The notes under the pieces: generated by a model | Seen by the model: only the letters and a program-made list of their open reading frames with translations | Database searches by the model: none | Told to the model about the DNA's origin: nothing | From: Sphingobacterium sp. UBA4616 | GTDB lineage: Bacteria; Bacteroidota; Bacteroidia; Sphingobacteriales; Sphingobacteriaceae | NCBI GenBank assembly: GCA_002386525.1 | Contig: DGIS01000018.1 | Coordinates: 3,887-67,886, forward strand | DNA length: 64,000 nucleotides | Direction of reading: 5' to 3' | In this document: positions 1-9,066 of the stretch, in pieces | How positions within the stretch are numbered: the stretch's first letter is position 1 | Layout of the letters: each line of letters begins with the position of its first letter | Made by a program: the position numbers and the translations under genes

Positions 1-166
1 TAATATTTTTATATAAATATTTTCTACTTTTTATAAGTAAGTTGGTTGATTACTCTTCGCACAAATATGTTCATTTCTTATGCTATTTGAAAAGTAGTAT
101 TGAATTTTATATGACATATTTTGTAGGCCTCCTACCTTTTCTTCAAATATCAATCTTTTCAAAAAA

Positions 167-1357
167 ATGCTTAATATGACCCAAATGAAAAATAAGTTTA
201 TTTTCGTGCTATTGCAAAGTTTTCTCATCTTTTTTTCATGCAGTTCACAAACCATAAACACTATTACATTCGATAATAAAAATTTGTTAAGGCTAAGGGA
301 TGCATCAAACTACGATTTAAATATCCAAAAGGCGAAAAATGAGTTAATAAAAAAATGTAATGAAATTTTGGCCAATAGTAAGACATATTCTGTTACATAT
401 AACATATCTGCCTATCCTTTCGCTAAATCAAATGATTATACTAGCAGGAGTCGATATTGGTGGCCAAATCCGAAAACACTAGATGGTCTCCCATATATAC
501 TTATTGATGGAAAGGTTAACAGATATAGTGAGAAAGTATCTGATAAGCCGATGATTGATGGGCTTGCAAATGATATCATTCATCTAGGTGTAGCATACTT
601 TTATACAAAAGATGAGAGTTATGTTAAATGGGCATCTAAGATCTTAGATTGTTTTTTCGTTAATAATAAGACGAGGATGAACCCCAATTTTAATTTTTCT
701 CAGGTTGTCCCAGGTCAAGACGATTCAGGAGGATCTATTATGGAATCGGTTGTACTGATAAATGTCATTGAAGGTATTCAATTAATGAAAAGTTCTCCAA
801 ACTTTCCTGAACAATTAAAAATTGAGCTAAATAGTTGGTTTTTAAAATATTTGAACTGGATGAATAGTGATCCAGTTGGGAAGAAGAATGCAAGATATAC
901 CAATAATCGGGGAACATATTATACTCTTCTTAGATGTGCTATTGCACTTTATGTTAACAATGTCGAGCTATCTAGGGATATATTTAACGATGAGGCATTT
1001 AAAAGGGTTGACGAACAGATTTCGAAAGAAGGGATAATGAGTAAGGAAATCTCTAGAACACTTCCTTTAGGATACGTTAAATATAATTTATCAGGCTTCT
1101 TACAATTAAATGAGATTGGAAAGAAATTGGGGTTTGATCTCTTTAATTATAGAGGAGCTGATGGGCAAAGCTTGAAAAATGCATTAGCATGGTTAAACAA
1201 TTTCCGAGATCAGTCAAAGGTTTGGAAGTATAGTACTGAGAGAGGTATTACAACTCCAAGGCTTCTATCAATGAAAGGACAGGATGAAACAAAAGTCAAG
1301 TTCACTGTTGAAAGATTCGATGATTGTCTTGAGACTTTAACAATAATAAAAGAATAA
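167..1357 (+). CDS. Alginate lyase-family lipoprotein, possibly catalytically altered
   Basis: The protein (396 aa) has an N-terminal lipoprotein signal ending in the lipobox FFSC. A second in-frame ATG at 185 would give a more compact signal peptide. The body matches the alginate lyase (PL5-like, PF05426) alpha/alpha-toroid family: the SRYWWPNP block at residues 95-102, VVPGQDDSGGSIMES near 180-195, NNRGTYYT at 246-253 and SRT...GYVKYN at 296-307. Family members usually carry NNH at the second-to-last block, with His acting in beta-elimination; here residue 248 is Arg, while the Arg (297) and Tyr (303/306) regions are kept. It is 3 bp upstream of the acyltransferase gene and lies inside a polysaccharide synthesis locus, so a role in trimming or handling polymer in the periplasm, like AlgL, is inferred. 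Activity is doubtful because of the His replacement. Confidence 0.8.
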   Translation: MLNMTQMKNKFIFVLLQSFLIFFSCSSQTINTITFDNKNLLRLRDASNYDLNIQKAKNELIKKCNEILANSKTYSVTYNISAYPFAKSNDYTSRSRYWWPNPKTLDGLPYILIDGKVNRYSEKVSDKPMIDGLANDIIHLGVAYFYTKDESYVKWASKILDCFFVNNKTRMNPNFNFSQVVPGQDDSGGSIMESVVLINVIEGIQLMKSSPNFPEQLKIELNSWFLKYLNWMNSDPVGKKNARYTNNRGTYYTLLRCAIALYVNNVELSRDIFNDEAFKRVDEQISKEGIMSKEISRTLPLGYVKYNLSGFLQLNEIGKKLGFDLFNYRGADGQSLKNALAWLNNFRDQSKVWKYSTERGITTPRLLSMKGQDETKVKFTVERFDDCLETLTIIKE

Positions 1358-1360
1358 TTT

Positions 1361-1963
1361 ATGATTAAACTAGGGATTTTCGGAGCAGGAGGTCATGCTA
1401 AAGTTGTAATTGAAATTGCTGAGCTGTCTAATATCCAAGATATATATTTGTGTGCAGATGTTGTAAATCATACTTCTTTATTTGGATACGAAATACATGA
1501 TAAAATTGTTTCTCGAGATAAATTTTTTATTGCTGTCGGCGACAACGCTTCCCGTAAAAAAATTTCTCAACGTATCGATAATAATTTTATTAAATTATTT
1601 CATCCAAATTCAACCATATCAAAACGAGCTATAATTGGAGACGGTACTGTAGTAATGGCTGGAGTGTCTGTAAACTCAAATGCTAAAATTGGTCAACATT
1701 GCATAATAAATACAAATTCCTCTATTGATCATGATTGTGTGATTGAAAGTTTTGTTCATATATCACCTAATGTTGCGCTTACAGGTAACGTATTTGTTGG
1801 TGAAGGAACACACATAGGAGTAGGAGCGAGTATCATTCCAGGTGTTAAAATTGGAAAGTGGTGTGTTATTGGCGCTGGTGCAGTCATAATTAGGGATGTT
1901 CCAGATTATTCAAAGATAGTTGGAAATCCTGGGAGAGAAGTAAAAAAAAATTTTAATGGTTAA
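1361..1963 (+). CDS. Sugar O-/N-acyltransferase, NeuD/PglD family
   Basis: The protein (200 aa) has the two-part NeuD/PglD layout. The N-terminal Rossmann-like nucleotide-sugar domain begins LGIFGAGGHAKVVIE (residues 4-18). The C-terminal left-handed beta-helix is built of hexapeptide repeats from about residue 85 to 190 and ends VPDYSKIVGNPGREVKK. The IDHDC motif contains the His that acts as base in PglD-type acetyltransferases. It follows the lyase-like gene by 3 bp, so the two are co-transcribed. The likely role is acetylation of a nucleotide-linked amino sugar or of a repeat unit in the cytoplasm. The exact acceptor cannot be read from sequence. Confidence 0.88.
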   Translation: MIKLGIFGAGGHAKVVIEIAELSNIQDIYLCADVVNHTSLFGYEIHDKIVSRDKFFIAVGDNASRKKISQRIDNNFIKLFHPNSTISKRAIIGDGTVVMAGVSVNSNAKIGQHCIINTNSSIDHDCVIESFVHISPNVALTGNVFVGEGTHIGVGASIIPGVKIGKWCVIGAGAVIIRDVPDYSKIVGNPGREVKKNFNG

Positions 1964-2093
1964 TTATGGAATGTTTAAGTATTGTAAATATTATCTAATG
2001 AAATTTTGAATTATAAAATATTACAATCTATACTATTAAATAGTAGATTACTTATCTTTATTTTTTTGTTAAAATGGTTATTTTAAATTTGTT

Positions 2094-3248
2094 ATGAATA
2101 AAGTGCTTATAATTACCGGGATTCTTCCAGTTCCTGCAATAGAACATAAGAAGGCTGAAAATGATATTTTGTTTGTTGCTGAGGACGAGATTGTATCACG
2201 GTATGCTAACTGTTCATTTAGATATTTTTTTGTTTTTCCCTTTGCCAATATAATTTTAGCTAAGTTATCGACTAAATGGAATTCCTATTATGAGCTAGGA
2301 AAGAAGGATTTTTTTTATCTCAGAGGGAGGAACTTACTATTGTTGCCAGTAATTCTCTTACCAAAGAGATTGTTTTTTCGAGACTGGTTGATAAATGTTA
2401 GTTTGTATATAAATAGAAAAAAGATTGATAAAGCAATAAGGGAGTATCAACCTACTATTTTACATGCGCAGAATTCAGATAGCGATGCATATATAGCAAG
2501 GAAACTTAGTGGAAAATATAATATTCCATATATAGTTACTTTACGAGGGCTAACGGATAATCCCGATCGCTTGGTTAGGTCGAATTTGAGTAAAGCAAAG
2601 TCTTTAATAGCTATCAGTTCCAAACAGTTATTAGATGGAGAGAAGGTCAGTGGAAATAGTATCCAATTTATTCCTCATGGAGTTAAAGAATCTTTTTATG
2701 TATTTCATAAGGATTTAATAATTGACCAAGTTCGTCTGATTATCGTTTGTCGACTTTTAAAACTAAAGAATATTGATTTAGTAATTAGGGCGCTTCAGAA
2801 AATAAAATATGACTATGTCTTCGATATTTATGGGGAGGGGCCAGAAAAGGAATTTTTAGAACAACTCATTAAAAATTTGGGATTGGAAAATAGAGTCCAT
2901 TTGTGTGGTTTTATAAATAATGAAGATCTCCCAGCCAAGCTGCAAGAATATAACTTATTTGTGATGCCGAGTTATCCAGAATCGTTGGGAAGAGTTTATT
3001 TTGAAGCTATGGCTTCGGGACTACCAGTAATTGCTAGTAAAAAGACCGGGATTGATGGTATAATAAAGCATGGAAGGGAAGGATTTCTAATAGATCATAG
3101 ATCTGAATCTGAAATTGTTGAAATTCTTGAATTGATCGGAAAGAATCCTAGTAATTTGAGAGTAATGGGGAATAATGCAATGGAATTAGCGCAAAAATTT
3201 CAATGGAACAATATATCAAAAAGTTATTATGATTTGTACACAAATTGA
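2094..3248 (+). CDS. Glycosyltransferase, GT4-like (GT-B fold)
   Basis: The protein (384 aa) has a C-terminal GT1/GT4 domain with the donor-site signature PESLGRVYFEAMASGLPVIA (EX7E, the two Glu spaced by seven residues), followed by IIKHGREGFLID. The N-terminal half is the acceptor domain; TILHAQNSDSDAYIARKL is the usual start of the interdomain region. There is no signal peptide, so it acts at the cytoplasmic face of the membrane. It is separated from the acyltransferase by 130 bp of AT-rich DNA. It presumably adds one sugar to the lipid-linked repeat unit; donor and linkage are unknown. Confidence 0.85.
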   Translation: MNKVLIITGILPVPAIEHKKAENDILFVAEDEIVSRYANCSFRYFFVFPFANIILAKLSTKWNSYYELGKKDFFYLRGRNLLLLPVILLPKRLFFRDWLINVSLYINRKKIDKAIREYQPTILHAQNSDSDAYIARKLSGKYNIPYIVTLRGLTDNPDRLVRSNLSKAKSLIAISSKQLLDGEKVSGNSIQFIPHGVKESFYVFHKDLIIDQVRLIIVCRLLKLKNIDLVIRALQKIKYDYVFDIYGEGPEKEFLEQLIKNLGLENRVHLCGFINNEDLPAKLQEYNLFVMPSYPESLGRVYFEAMASGLPVIASKKTGIDGIIKHGREGFLIDHRSESEIVEILELIGKNPSNLRVMGNNAMELAQKFQWNNISKSYYDLYTN

Positions 3249-3366
3249 TTTTTATTTAATGAATTTTACTGAGGATATGCAATTGTTCCGATTATCTAAG
3301 GATATATTATAGAGCTTTATGCGGAGGTTCAAATAGAAAGATAAATTTCGAATTTAATAAATAGAT

Positions 3367-4416
3367 ATGAAGATAGCCTTTATTTTAGATCATAATTTAA
3401 TGCATTATAGAGTTCCGTTATTTCATTTTTTAAGTTTAAAAGGATATGATATAACAGTTGTCCATTCTGGGAAAGAAATTGTAGGTACTACTTTTAAGCA
3501 AATTATTGTTAATGAGAGGAAAATTGGTCCATTTTATTTAAAGAGTCTCCCAAGTTTAAAGAAATTTGATGTGGTGATTCAGATGCAGAATATACGTTAT
3601 ATAAATACTTGGCTGTTGGCATTGAATATCTCAAGAAGAAACAGATTGGTTGATTGGACTATTGGGTCATCTAGTAAGAATGGTCTCAATAAATCGATTA
3701 CTATACTTGATAGATGTAGAAATTTCCTTAGTAGTTTTTCAGATTCAATCATTCTTTATACTGATTTCTCAAAATTTAAATATTCTATAAATAATCAAAA
3801 AAAGATTTTCATTGCGAACAATACTATTTATAACGAAGCCTCAGAGAACTTATCTTCATTTAATAAAGACGGATTTTTGTTTATTGGATCTTTAAATAGG
3901 AGAAAAGGGCTTGAAATATTAATGGAGTCTTTCAATGAATATATTGCTGCAACTCAAGATCCAGTTATAAAGTTTTTATATATAATTGGCAAAGGAGAAA
4001 TGTCAGAATTTGTTAAAAACTATGTTAGCGAAAATGGCCTAGGTAAAAATGTTAAAATTCTTGGTGAAATTAATGACCCAGTAGTAAAAAAGGAATATTT
4101 TCGAAAATCTATTATCAATATTTCACCAAATCAAGCTGGACTGTCAGTTTTAGAATCATTTAGCTTTGGAGTTCCATTTGTTACAAATATAAATGCTATT
4201 TCGGGTGGAGAACACTTAAATATTAAAGAAGGTTACAACGGATATCTTCTTGGTAATAAAAGCGATCTTATAAATAAGATGAAATTTATAAACAATAATA
4301 TTGAAGAAGTGAAGATGATGGGTAATAATGCATATGATTATTATTCAAAGAAAAGGAATTTTAGCCAAATGGTTGGAGCTTTTGCTCAAGCAATTGAGCT
4401 AGCAGTGAATAAATAA
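3367..4416 (+). CDS. Glycosyltransferase, GT4-like, with altered EX7E motif
   Basis: The protein (349 aa) begins MKIAFILDHNLMHYRVPLF, typical of GT-B glycosyltransferases whose N-terminal strand is followed by an acceptor loop. The C-terminal Glycos_transf_1 region includes FLFIGSLNRRKGLEIL and the donor site PNQAGLSVLESFSFGVPFV. In the usual EX7E motif the first Glu is replaced by Asn here, while the second (VLESF) is kept. It is followed after 25 bp by the heparinase-like gene and belongs to the same AT-rich transcription unit. The sugar transferred is not known. Confidence 0.83.
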   Translation: MKIAFILDHNLMHYRVPLFHFLSLKGYDITVVHSGKEIVGTTFKQIIVNERKIGPFYLKSLPSLKKFDVVIQMQNIRYINTWLLALNISRRNRLVDWTIGSSSKNGLNKSITILDRCRNFLSSFSDSIILYTDFSKFKYSINNQKKIFIANNTIYNEASENLSSFNKDGFLFIGSLNRRKGLEILMESFNEYIAATQDPVIKFLYIIGKGEMSEFVKNYVSENGLGKNVKILGEINDPVVKKEYFRKSIINISPNQAGLSVLESFSFGVPFVTNINAISGGEHLNIKEGYNGYLLGNKSDLINKMKFINNNIEEVKMMGNNAYDYYSKKRNFSQMVGAFAQAIELAVNK

Positions 4417-4441
4417 CAATTAAATCGGATAGATAGTAGAG

Positions 4442-6010
4442 ATGTTTAAAAAGATTAGATTATATTTTGATACTGTCAAATACTTGAAATGTTCTCAAGT
4501 TTTTTGGCAAGTTTTTTATAGGGTTAAACCTCACTCGTCTATAATCGAAAGGAATGACAATCTCGTAGTAGAATTTATAAGCTTTCAGTTTGTACCTACA
4601 CAGAGAGTGAAATTTATGGGAAACAATACTTTTTGTTTTTTGAATTTGAAATATCAATTTGATTCCATAGACTGGAACTTTCTTAATTTTGGCAAACTTT
4701 GGAATTATAATCTAGAATATTTTGATTATCTATTCCAAAATGATGTTAGCGATGAGGACAAATTTAGGCTTTTATATTCTTTTTATGAATACTGTAAAAC
4801 GAATAATAAGCCTTTAGAGCCCTATCCTGTTTCTCTTAGAGTGATTAATGCTGCTAAATATGTCTCTTTGATTAAGAACAAAGACAATAAAATACTTAAT
4901 TACGTACATCAAGAGCTATTTTTTTTAGATAGGAATATAGAGTTTCAGATTTTAGGGAATCACTTATTGGAAAATGCATTTGCTTTATGTTTGGGAGGTG
5001 CATTTTTTAAGAATGCATCGTGGCATGATAAAGCTATAAAGATACTAAAAAAGGAGCTAAACGAGCAAACTTTAGAGGATGGAGCCCATTTTGAACTTAG
5101 TCCAATGTATCACAATATTATTCTTTTTAGAGTACTAGAATTAATAGATTGGTATAGCAAATATAATAGTCAGAAGCAAGAATTTCTTTCTTTTTGCAGA
5201 GAGATCGCTTCTAGAATGTGTGCTTGGGCTAAAAATATTCAATTTTCTAATGGTGATTTTCCTTTATTTAATGATGCTGCGAAAGGCATTTCATTTGATA
5301 CTTGGTCTTTAATTGAATATGCAAATAAACTTGGAATAGAGCCGAAAAATATAAATTTGGGACAATCAGGCTATAGAAGTTTTGCTAACCAAAATTATGA
5401 AATCAAAATTGATTTAGCTCAAATTGGAGCCTCTTATCAGCCAGGCCACGTTCATGCAGATGCTTTGAGCTTCGTTCTTTATAGCCATGGAAAGCCTTTA
5501 TTTGTAGAACAAGGAACATCTACTTATCAAATAGGAGAAAGAAGAAATTTAGAACGATCGACTGAAGCTCATAATACCGTTACCGTAAATAATAGAAATC
5601 AATCGGACGTTTGGGGTGGTTTTCGCGTTGGTAATAGGGCGAAGACTACAATCCACCATGACGAAACAACCAAATACATAGCCAGCCATAATGGCTATAA
5701 AACTTGGGGAACTATACATACGCGAACTTTTATATTTGAAGAATTTTGCGTTCAAATTTACGATTCTTTAAATAACAAAGATGACGCAAAAGGGTATATC
5801 CATTTGCATCCAGACAGGAATCTTGTGAAAGTTGCTGATAATGAGTATATCATAGATGACTTTATAACACTTGTCTTTGAATCGGCAACGGTCATCACTG
5901 TTGAAGATTATGAATATGCTGAATCATATAATGAATATCAGCCAGCTAAAAGACTTGTAATTTCTTTTGAAAAAGAAATGTCTACGAAAATTTTCTTTAA
6001 AAAATCATAA
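4442..6010 (+). CDS. Heparinase II/III-like protein
   Basis: The protein (522 aa) has a predicted alpha/alpha-toroid in its first 300 residues (GNHLLENAFALCLGG, EDGAHFELSPMYH) and a C-terminal beta-sandwich of the heparinase II/III family. That domain is marked by GHVHADALSF at residues 335-344 and by EAHNTVTVNNRNQSDVWGGF. No signal peptide is visible. Such proteins are frequent in Bacteroidota and Gammaproteobacteria capsule or O-antigen clusters, where they are encoded among glycosyltransferases rather than in degradation loci. Its stop overlaps the next start (TAATG at 6008-6012), implying translational coupling. The role is unproven: uronate-polymer cleavage or modification during assembly is the simplest inference. 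Confidence 0.8.
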   Translation: MFKKIRLYFDTVKYLKCSQVFWQVFYRVKPHSSIIERNDNLVVEFISFQFVPTQRVKFMGNNTFCFLNLKYQFDSIDWNFLNFGKLWNYNLEYFDYLFQNDVSDEDKFRLLYSFYEYCKTNNKPLEPYPVSLRVINAAKYVSLIKNKDNKILNYVHQELFFLDRNIEFQILGNHLLENAFALCLGGAFFKNASWHDKAIKILKKELNEQTLEDGAHFELSPMYHNIILFRVLELIDWYSKYNSQKQEFLSFCREIASRMCAWAKNIQFSNGDFPLFNDAAKGISFDTWSLIEYANKLGIEPKNINLGQSGYRSFANQNYEIKIDLAQIGASYQPGHVHADALSFVLYSHGKPLFVEQGTSTYQIGERRNLERSTEAHNTVTVNNRNQSDVWGGFRVGNRAKTTIHHDETTKYIASHNGYKTWGTIHTRTFIFEEFCVQIYDSLNNKDDAKGYIHLHPDRNLVKVADNEYIIDDFITLVFESATVITVEDYEYAESYNEYQPAKRLVISFEKEMSTKIFFKKS

Positions 6011-7179
6011 TGAAAAAGATATTATATCTAACTTTTTACTTTGAACCCGATTTGTGTGCAGGTTCGTTTCGGAACAGCCCTTTGTTAAAAGAGTTGGCTG
6101 CGCAGGCGCAAGGGAAAGCGACGATAGATGTGATTACTACGTTGCCTAATCGTTACGGATCATTTGAAGCAGAGGCCCCAGAGTTTGAAAGTAGAGATAA
6201 TTATACAGTCACACGTGTCGCTATCCCTAAACATCAAAGTGGTATGAAGGATCAAATACTGTCATTTAAGGCTTATTATCAACACGTAAAAAGACTAGTA
6301 AAAGGGAAAGAGTATGATTTGGTAGTAGCTTCTTCATCACGTCTATTTACCGCATATCTAGGCTATACTATAGCAAAGCGAATCAAAGCTCCATTATATC
6401 TGGATATCCGTGATATTTTCTACGACACATTACAAGATGTCCTACAAAGTGGATTGGTGAAAGGCTTTGCATTGCCTGTTATCAAGCAAATAGAAAAGCG
6501 AACCTTCGCTTATGCAGATCATATTAATTTGATATCGGCAGGTTTCAAATCGTATTTTAATTCTTATACTACAACAAATTTCACTTTTTACACAAATGGA
6601 ATTGACGATATGTTCTTAGAAAATAAGGCCAATGAAAATGTTGTCGCCAATCGCCCTAAAAAAATTCTATATGCTGGCAACTTAGGAGAAGGCCAAGGAC
6701 TTGATAAAATTGTTCCAGATGCAGCGAAGAAGCTAGGTGATGATTATGAATTTATTATTGTTGGAGACGGGGGGATTAAAAATAGACTAATAGAAAAAGT
6801 GCAGGCGTACAACCTCAAAAATGTAAAGTTTCTCCCTCCTGTTAAAAGGGATGAACTTTTGAAAATGTACGAAGAGTGTGATTTTACCTTTGTGCATTTA
6901 AATGATTATGATGCATTTAAAAAGGTGCTGCCATCAAAAATCTTCGAACTCGCTTGTTTTCCGCAACCTATGATAGCTGGTGTAGGTGGCTATGCGAATA
7001 GCTTCATCTCTGAAAATATAGAGAATAAAATTTTATTTAATCCCTGCGATGTATATGATATGGTAAAACAGTTACAAAGCTATAGTTACCAGAGAATTAG
7101 AAGGCAGAATTTCATAGATAAGTTTAAACGTACTTCAATTAATAAGGAAATGGCTTCCTCAATGTTAAAATATTTATGA
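6010..7179 (+). CDS. Glycosyltransferase, GT4 family (WbuB-like)
   Basis: The protein (389 aa) starts MKKILYLTFYFEPDLCAGSF, the N-terminal strand of WbuB/WcaI-like transferases. It continues with DLVVASSSRLFTAYLGYTIA, YLDIRDIFYDTL and the donor-binding region KVLPSKIFELACFPQPMIAG. Its start overlaps the heparinase-like gene and its end overlaps the epimerase gene (ATGA at 7176-7179), so the three are translated together. It resembles enzymes that add N-acetylfucosamine-type amino sugars next to an epimerase/WecA pair, but the donor is not provable here. Confidence 0.85.
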   Translation: MKKILYLTFYFEPDLCAGSFRNSPLLKELAAQAQGKATIDVITTLPNRYGSFEAEAPEFESRDNYTVTRVAIPKHQSGMKDQILSFKAYYQHVKRLVKGKEYDLVVASSSRLFTAYLGYTIAKRIKAPLYLDIRDIFYDTLQDVLQSGLVKGFALPVIKQIEKRTFAYADHINLISAGFKSYFNSYTTTNFTFYTNGIDDMFLENKANENVVANRPKKILYAGNLGEGQGLDKIVPDAAKKLGDDYEFIIVGDGGIKNRLIEKVQAYNLKNVKFLPPVKRDELLKMYEECDFTFVHLNDYDAFKKVLPSKIFELACFPQPMIAGVGGYANSFISENIENKILFNPCDVYDMVKQLQSYSYQRIRRQNFIDKFKRTSINKEMASSMLKYL

Positions 7180-8078
7180 GAATTATCATTACAGGCGCGT
7201 CAGGTTTTGTAGGTAAAAATCTCGCTGTTTATTTGGAAAAGCAAGGTTGTATAGTGGATAGTTTGTCCTTGAAAGGTCCATTATGGGAAAGTAAAATAGA
7301 TTCGAATGCGACCGCCATTGTCCATTTGGCAGGCAAGGCACACGATACCTCTAATACGTCGGCTCCTGAGGAATATTTTAAAGTTAATAGAGATTTAACA
7401 ATATCTTTGTTCAAAAAATTTATCGACTCTGAGATTAGGGATTTCTTCTATTTCAGCTCGGTGAAAGCTGTAGCGGATGCTGTAGTTGGGAAATTGACTG
7501 AAGACGTAAGCGCTAACCCGCTAACCCCGTATGGTAAATCAAAATTAGAGGCTGAACAGTATTTATTAGGTCAGGACTTACCTAAGGGAAAACGCTTGTT
7601 TATTATTCGTCCGTGTATGATTCATGGGCCAGGTAATAAAGGCAATCTTAATTTGTTGTATAAAGTTGTTGAAAAAGGGGTTCCTTGGCCGTTGGCGTCT
7701 TTTAAAAATCAACGCTCATTTTTGAGTATAGATAATTTAAACTTCTTTATCGAGCAATTTTTGTTAAAAGAGGATATTTGCTCCGGAATTTATAATTTCG
7801 CCGACAATGAATCCTTATCTACAAATGAACTGGTTGCGTTGATATCTGACGTGTTAAATAAGAAACCAAAGTTATGGCACATACCAGAAACTTTTATTCG
7901 GGGAATTGTTAAAGTCGGAGATATAATACCTTTACCTTTAAATTCTGAACGTTTGAAAAAATTGACAGAATCTTACATTGTATCTAACGAAAAAATAAAG
8001 AGTGCCTTAAAAATCGATATATTACCGGTCACCGCAAAAGAGGGGTTGACTAAAACGATCCAATCTTTTAAAAAGTAG
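7176..8078 (+). CDS. NAD-dependent epimerase/dehydratase (extended SDR)
   Basis: The protein (300 aa) has the N-terminal dinucleotide site ITGASGFVGKNL (GxxGxxG, residues 4-15). The catalytic YxxxK pair is in PYGKSKLEAE (Tyr119, Lys123), and the substrate-domain motif RPCMIHGPGNKGNLNLL follows. Length and motifs fit UDP-N-acetylhexosamine epimerase/reductases such as the WbpK/FnlB-type proteins commonly found beside a WecA-like transferase. It overlaps the preceding glycosyltransferase by 4 bp and is 22 bp from the next gene. The likely role is making the nucleotide amino sugar used by the initiating transferase. The exact reaction is inferred. Confidence 0.87.
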   Translation: MRIIITGASGFVGKNLAVYLEKQGCIVDSLSLKGPLWESKIDSNATAIVHLAGKAHDTSNTSAPEEYFKVNRDLTISLFKKFIDSEIRDFFYFSSVKAVADAVVGKLTEDVSANPLTPYGKSKLEAEQYLLGQDLPKGKRLFIIRPCMIHGPGNKGNLNLLYKVVEKGVPWPLASFKNQRSFLSIDNLNFFIEQFLLKEDICSGIYNFADNESLSTNELVALISDVLNKKPKLWHIPETFIRGIVKVGDIIPLPLNSERLKKLTESYIVSNEKIKSALKIDILPVTAKEGLTKTIQSFKK

Positions 8079-8100
8079 ATTTATATTATAAAAAGATCAA

Positions 8101-9066
8101 ATGACATACATTTTTATATTCATCTTATTATTTGTTTTAGAATTGCTTTATTTCCGTATAGCAGATCGTTTCAATATCATTGATAAACCTAATGAGCGCT
8201 CCTCACATACAGCCATCACGTTGCGTGGGGGGGGGGTGATATTCTATCTTGCTGCTTTGATCTTTTTTATAGAATCGGGATTTCAGTATCCTTGGTTCTT
8301 CTTAGGTCTTACTATGATGTCTGTCGTTTCTTTCTTAGATGATATTTTTACATTGTCTAATAAAATACGTTTATTTATCCATTTTGTCTCTGTATTATTG
8401 ATGGCATACCAATTAGAGGTATTTACGATGCCTTGGTATTATATATTGATTTTATTTGTAGTTGTGGTAGGGGTGATTAATGCTTATAATTTCATGGATG
8501 GAATCAATGGGATCACGGCCTGTTATAGTCTAGCAGTGGGAGCTTTATTGATGATCGTGAACCATAAAATGTCATTTATTGCACAGGACCTACTTACTTA
8601 TACGATGTTGGGAGTTTTGGTATTTACATTTTTTAATTTTAGAAAGCGGGCAAAATGTTTTGCCGGTGATGTAGGGTCTGTGGCAATTGCTTTTGTGTTA
8701 CTTTTTGCGTTAGGTGCCTTAATTTTAAAAACAGGTAATTTGATATATTTTCTTTTTCTAACTGTATATGGTATTGATGCGGTCTGGACGATCATCCGCC
8801 GTTTGTATCTGAAGGAAAATATTTTTGAGGCGCATCGTTCTCATCTTTATCAATTTTTAGGTAATGAAGCGGGTATAAATAAGTTGTTGCTTTCATTTTT
8901 GTATGGAATAATTCAGTTAATTATTGGTTTGGTCGTTATTAAGTTCGCATCATATAGTACAAAGACACAATGGATTTTTGCTTTAGCACTCTTATCAGTA
9001 TTGAGCATTATGTATTTAGTACTTAAAACGTGGGTTATTAAAAAATTTGTAAATAGAATCAAATGA
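8101..9066 (+). CDS. Undecaprenyl-phosphate sugar-1-phosphate transferase (WecA/WbpL-like)
   Basis: The protein (321 aa) is a polytopic membrane protein with about ten hydrophobic helices. It carries the MraY/WecA family markers: SSHTAITLRGGGVIF (residues 33-48), the Mg-binding FLDD near residue 80, NFMDGINGI near 130, CFAGDVGS near 186 and the AHRSHLYQ loop near 244. It starts repeat-unit synthesis by loading the first sugar phosphate onto undecaprenyl phosphate. A run of ten G residues (8227-8236) encodes the RGGGV motif and could cause reversible frameshifts. Its stop overlaps the next gene's start (ATGATG). Confidence 0.9.
   Translation: MTYIFIFILLFVLELLYFRIADRFNIIDKPNERSSHTAITLRGGGVIFYLAALIFFIESGFQYPWFFLGLTMMSVVSFLDDIFTLSNKIRLFIHFVSVLLMAYQLEVFTMPWYYILILFVVVVGVINAYNFMDGINGITACYSLAVGALLMIVNHKMSFIAQDLLTYTMLGVLVFTFFNFRKRAKCFAGDVGSVAIAFVLLFALGALILKTGNLIYFLFLTVYGIDAVWTIIRRLYLKENIFEAHRSHLYQFLGNEAGINKLLLSFLYGIIQLIIGLVVIKFASYSTKTQWIFALALLSVLSIMYLVLKTWVIKKFVNRIK
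8227..8236 (+). repeat. G10 homopolymer tract inside the initiating transferase gene
   Basis: Ten consecutive G residues encode Gly43-Gly45 and the first base of Val46 of the WecA-like protein. Homopolymer G tracts of this length are prone to slipped-strand mispairing. A one-base change would truncate the protein early. The tract could therefore act as a phase-variation switch for the whole polysaccharide, although the conserved RGGG motif itself forces a G-rich codon context. Confidence 0.85.

Noticed and set aside
31..261. Minus-strand open frame of 76 codons at the left edge
   Set aside because: It covers the start and signal peptide of the alginate-lyase-like gene in the opposite strand; AT-rich DNA gives such frames by chance.
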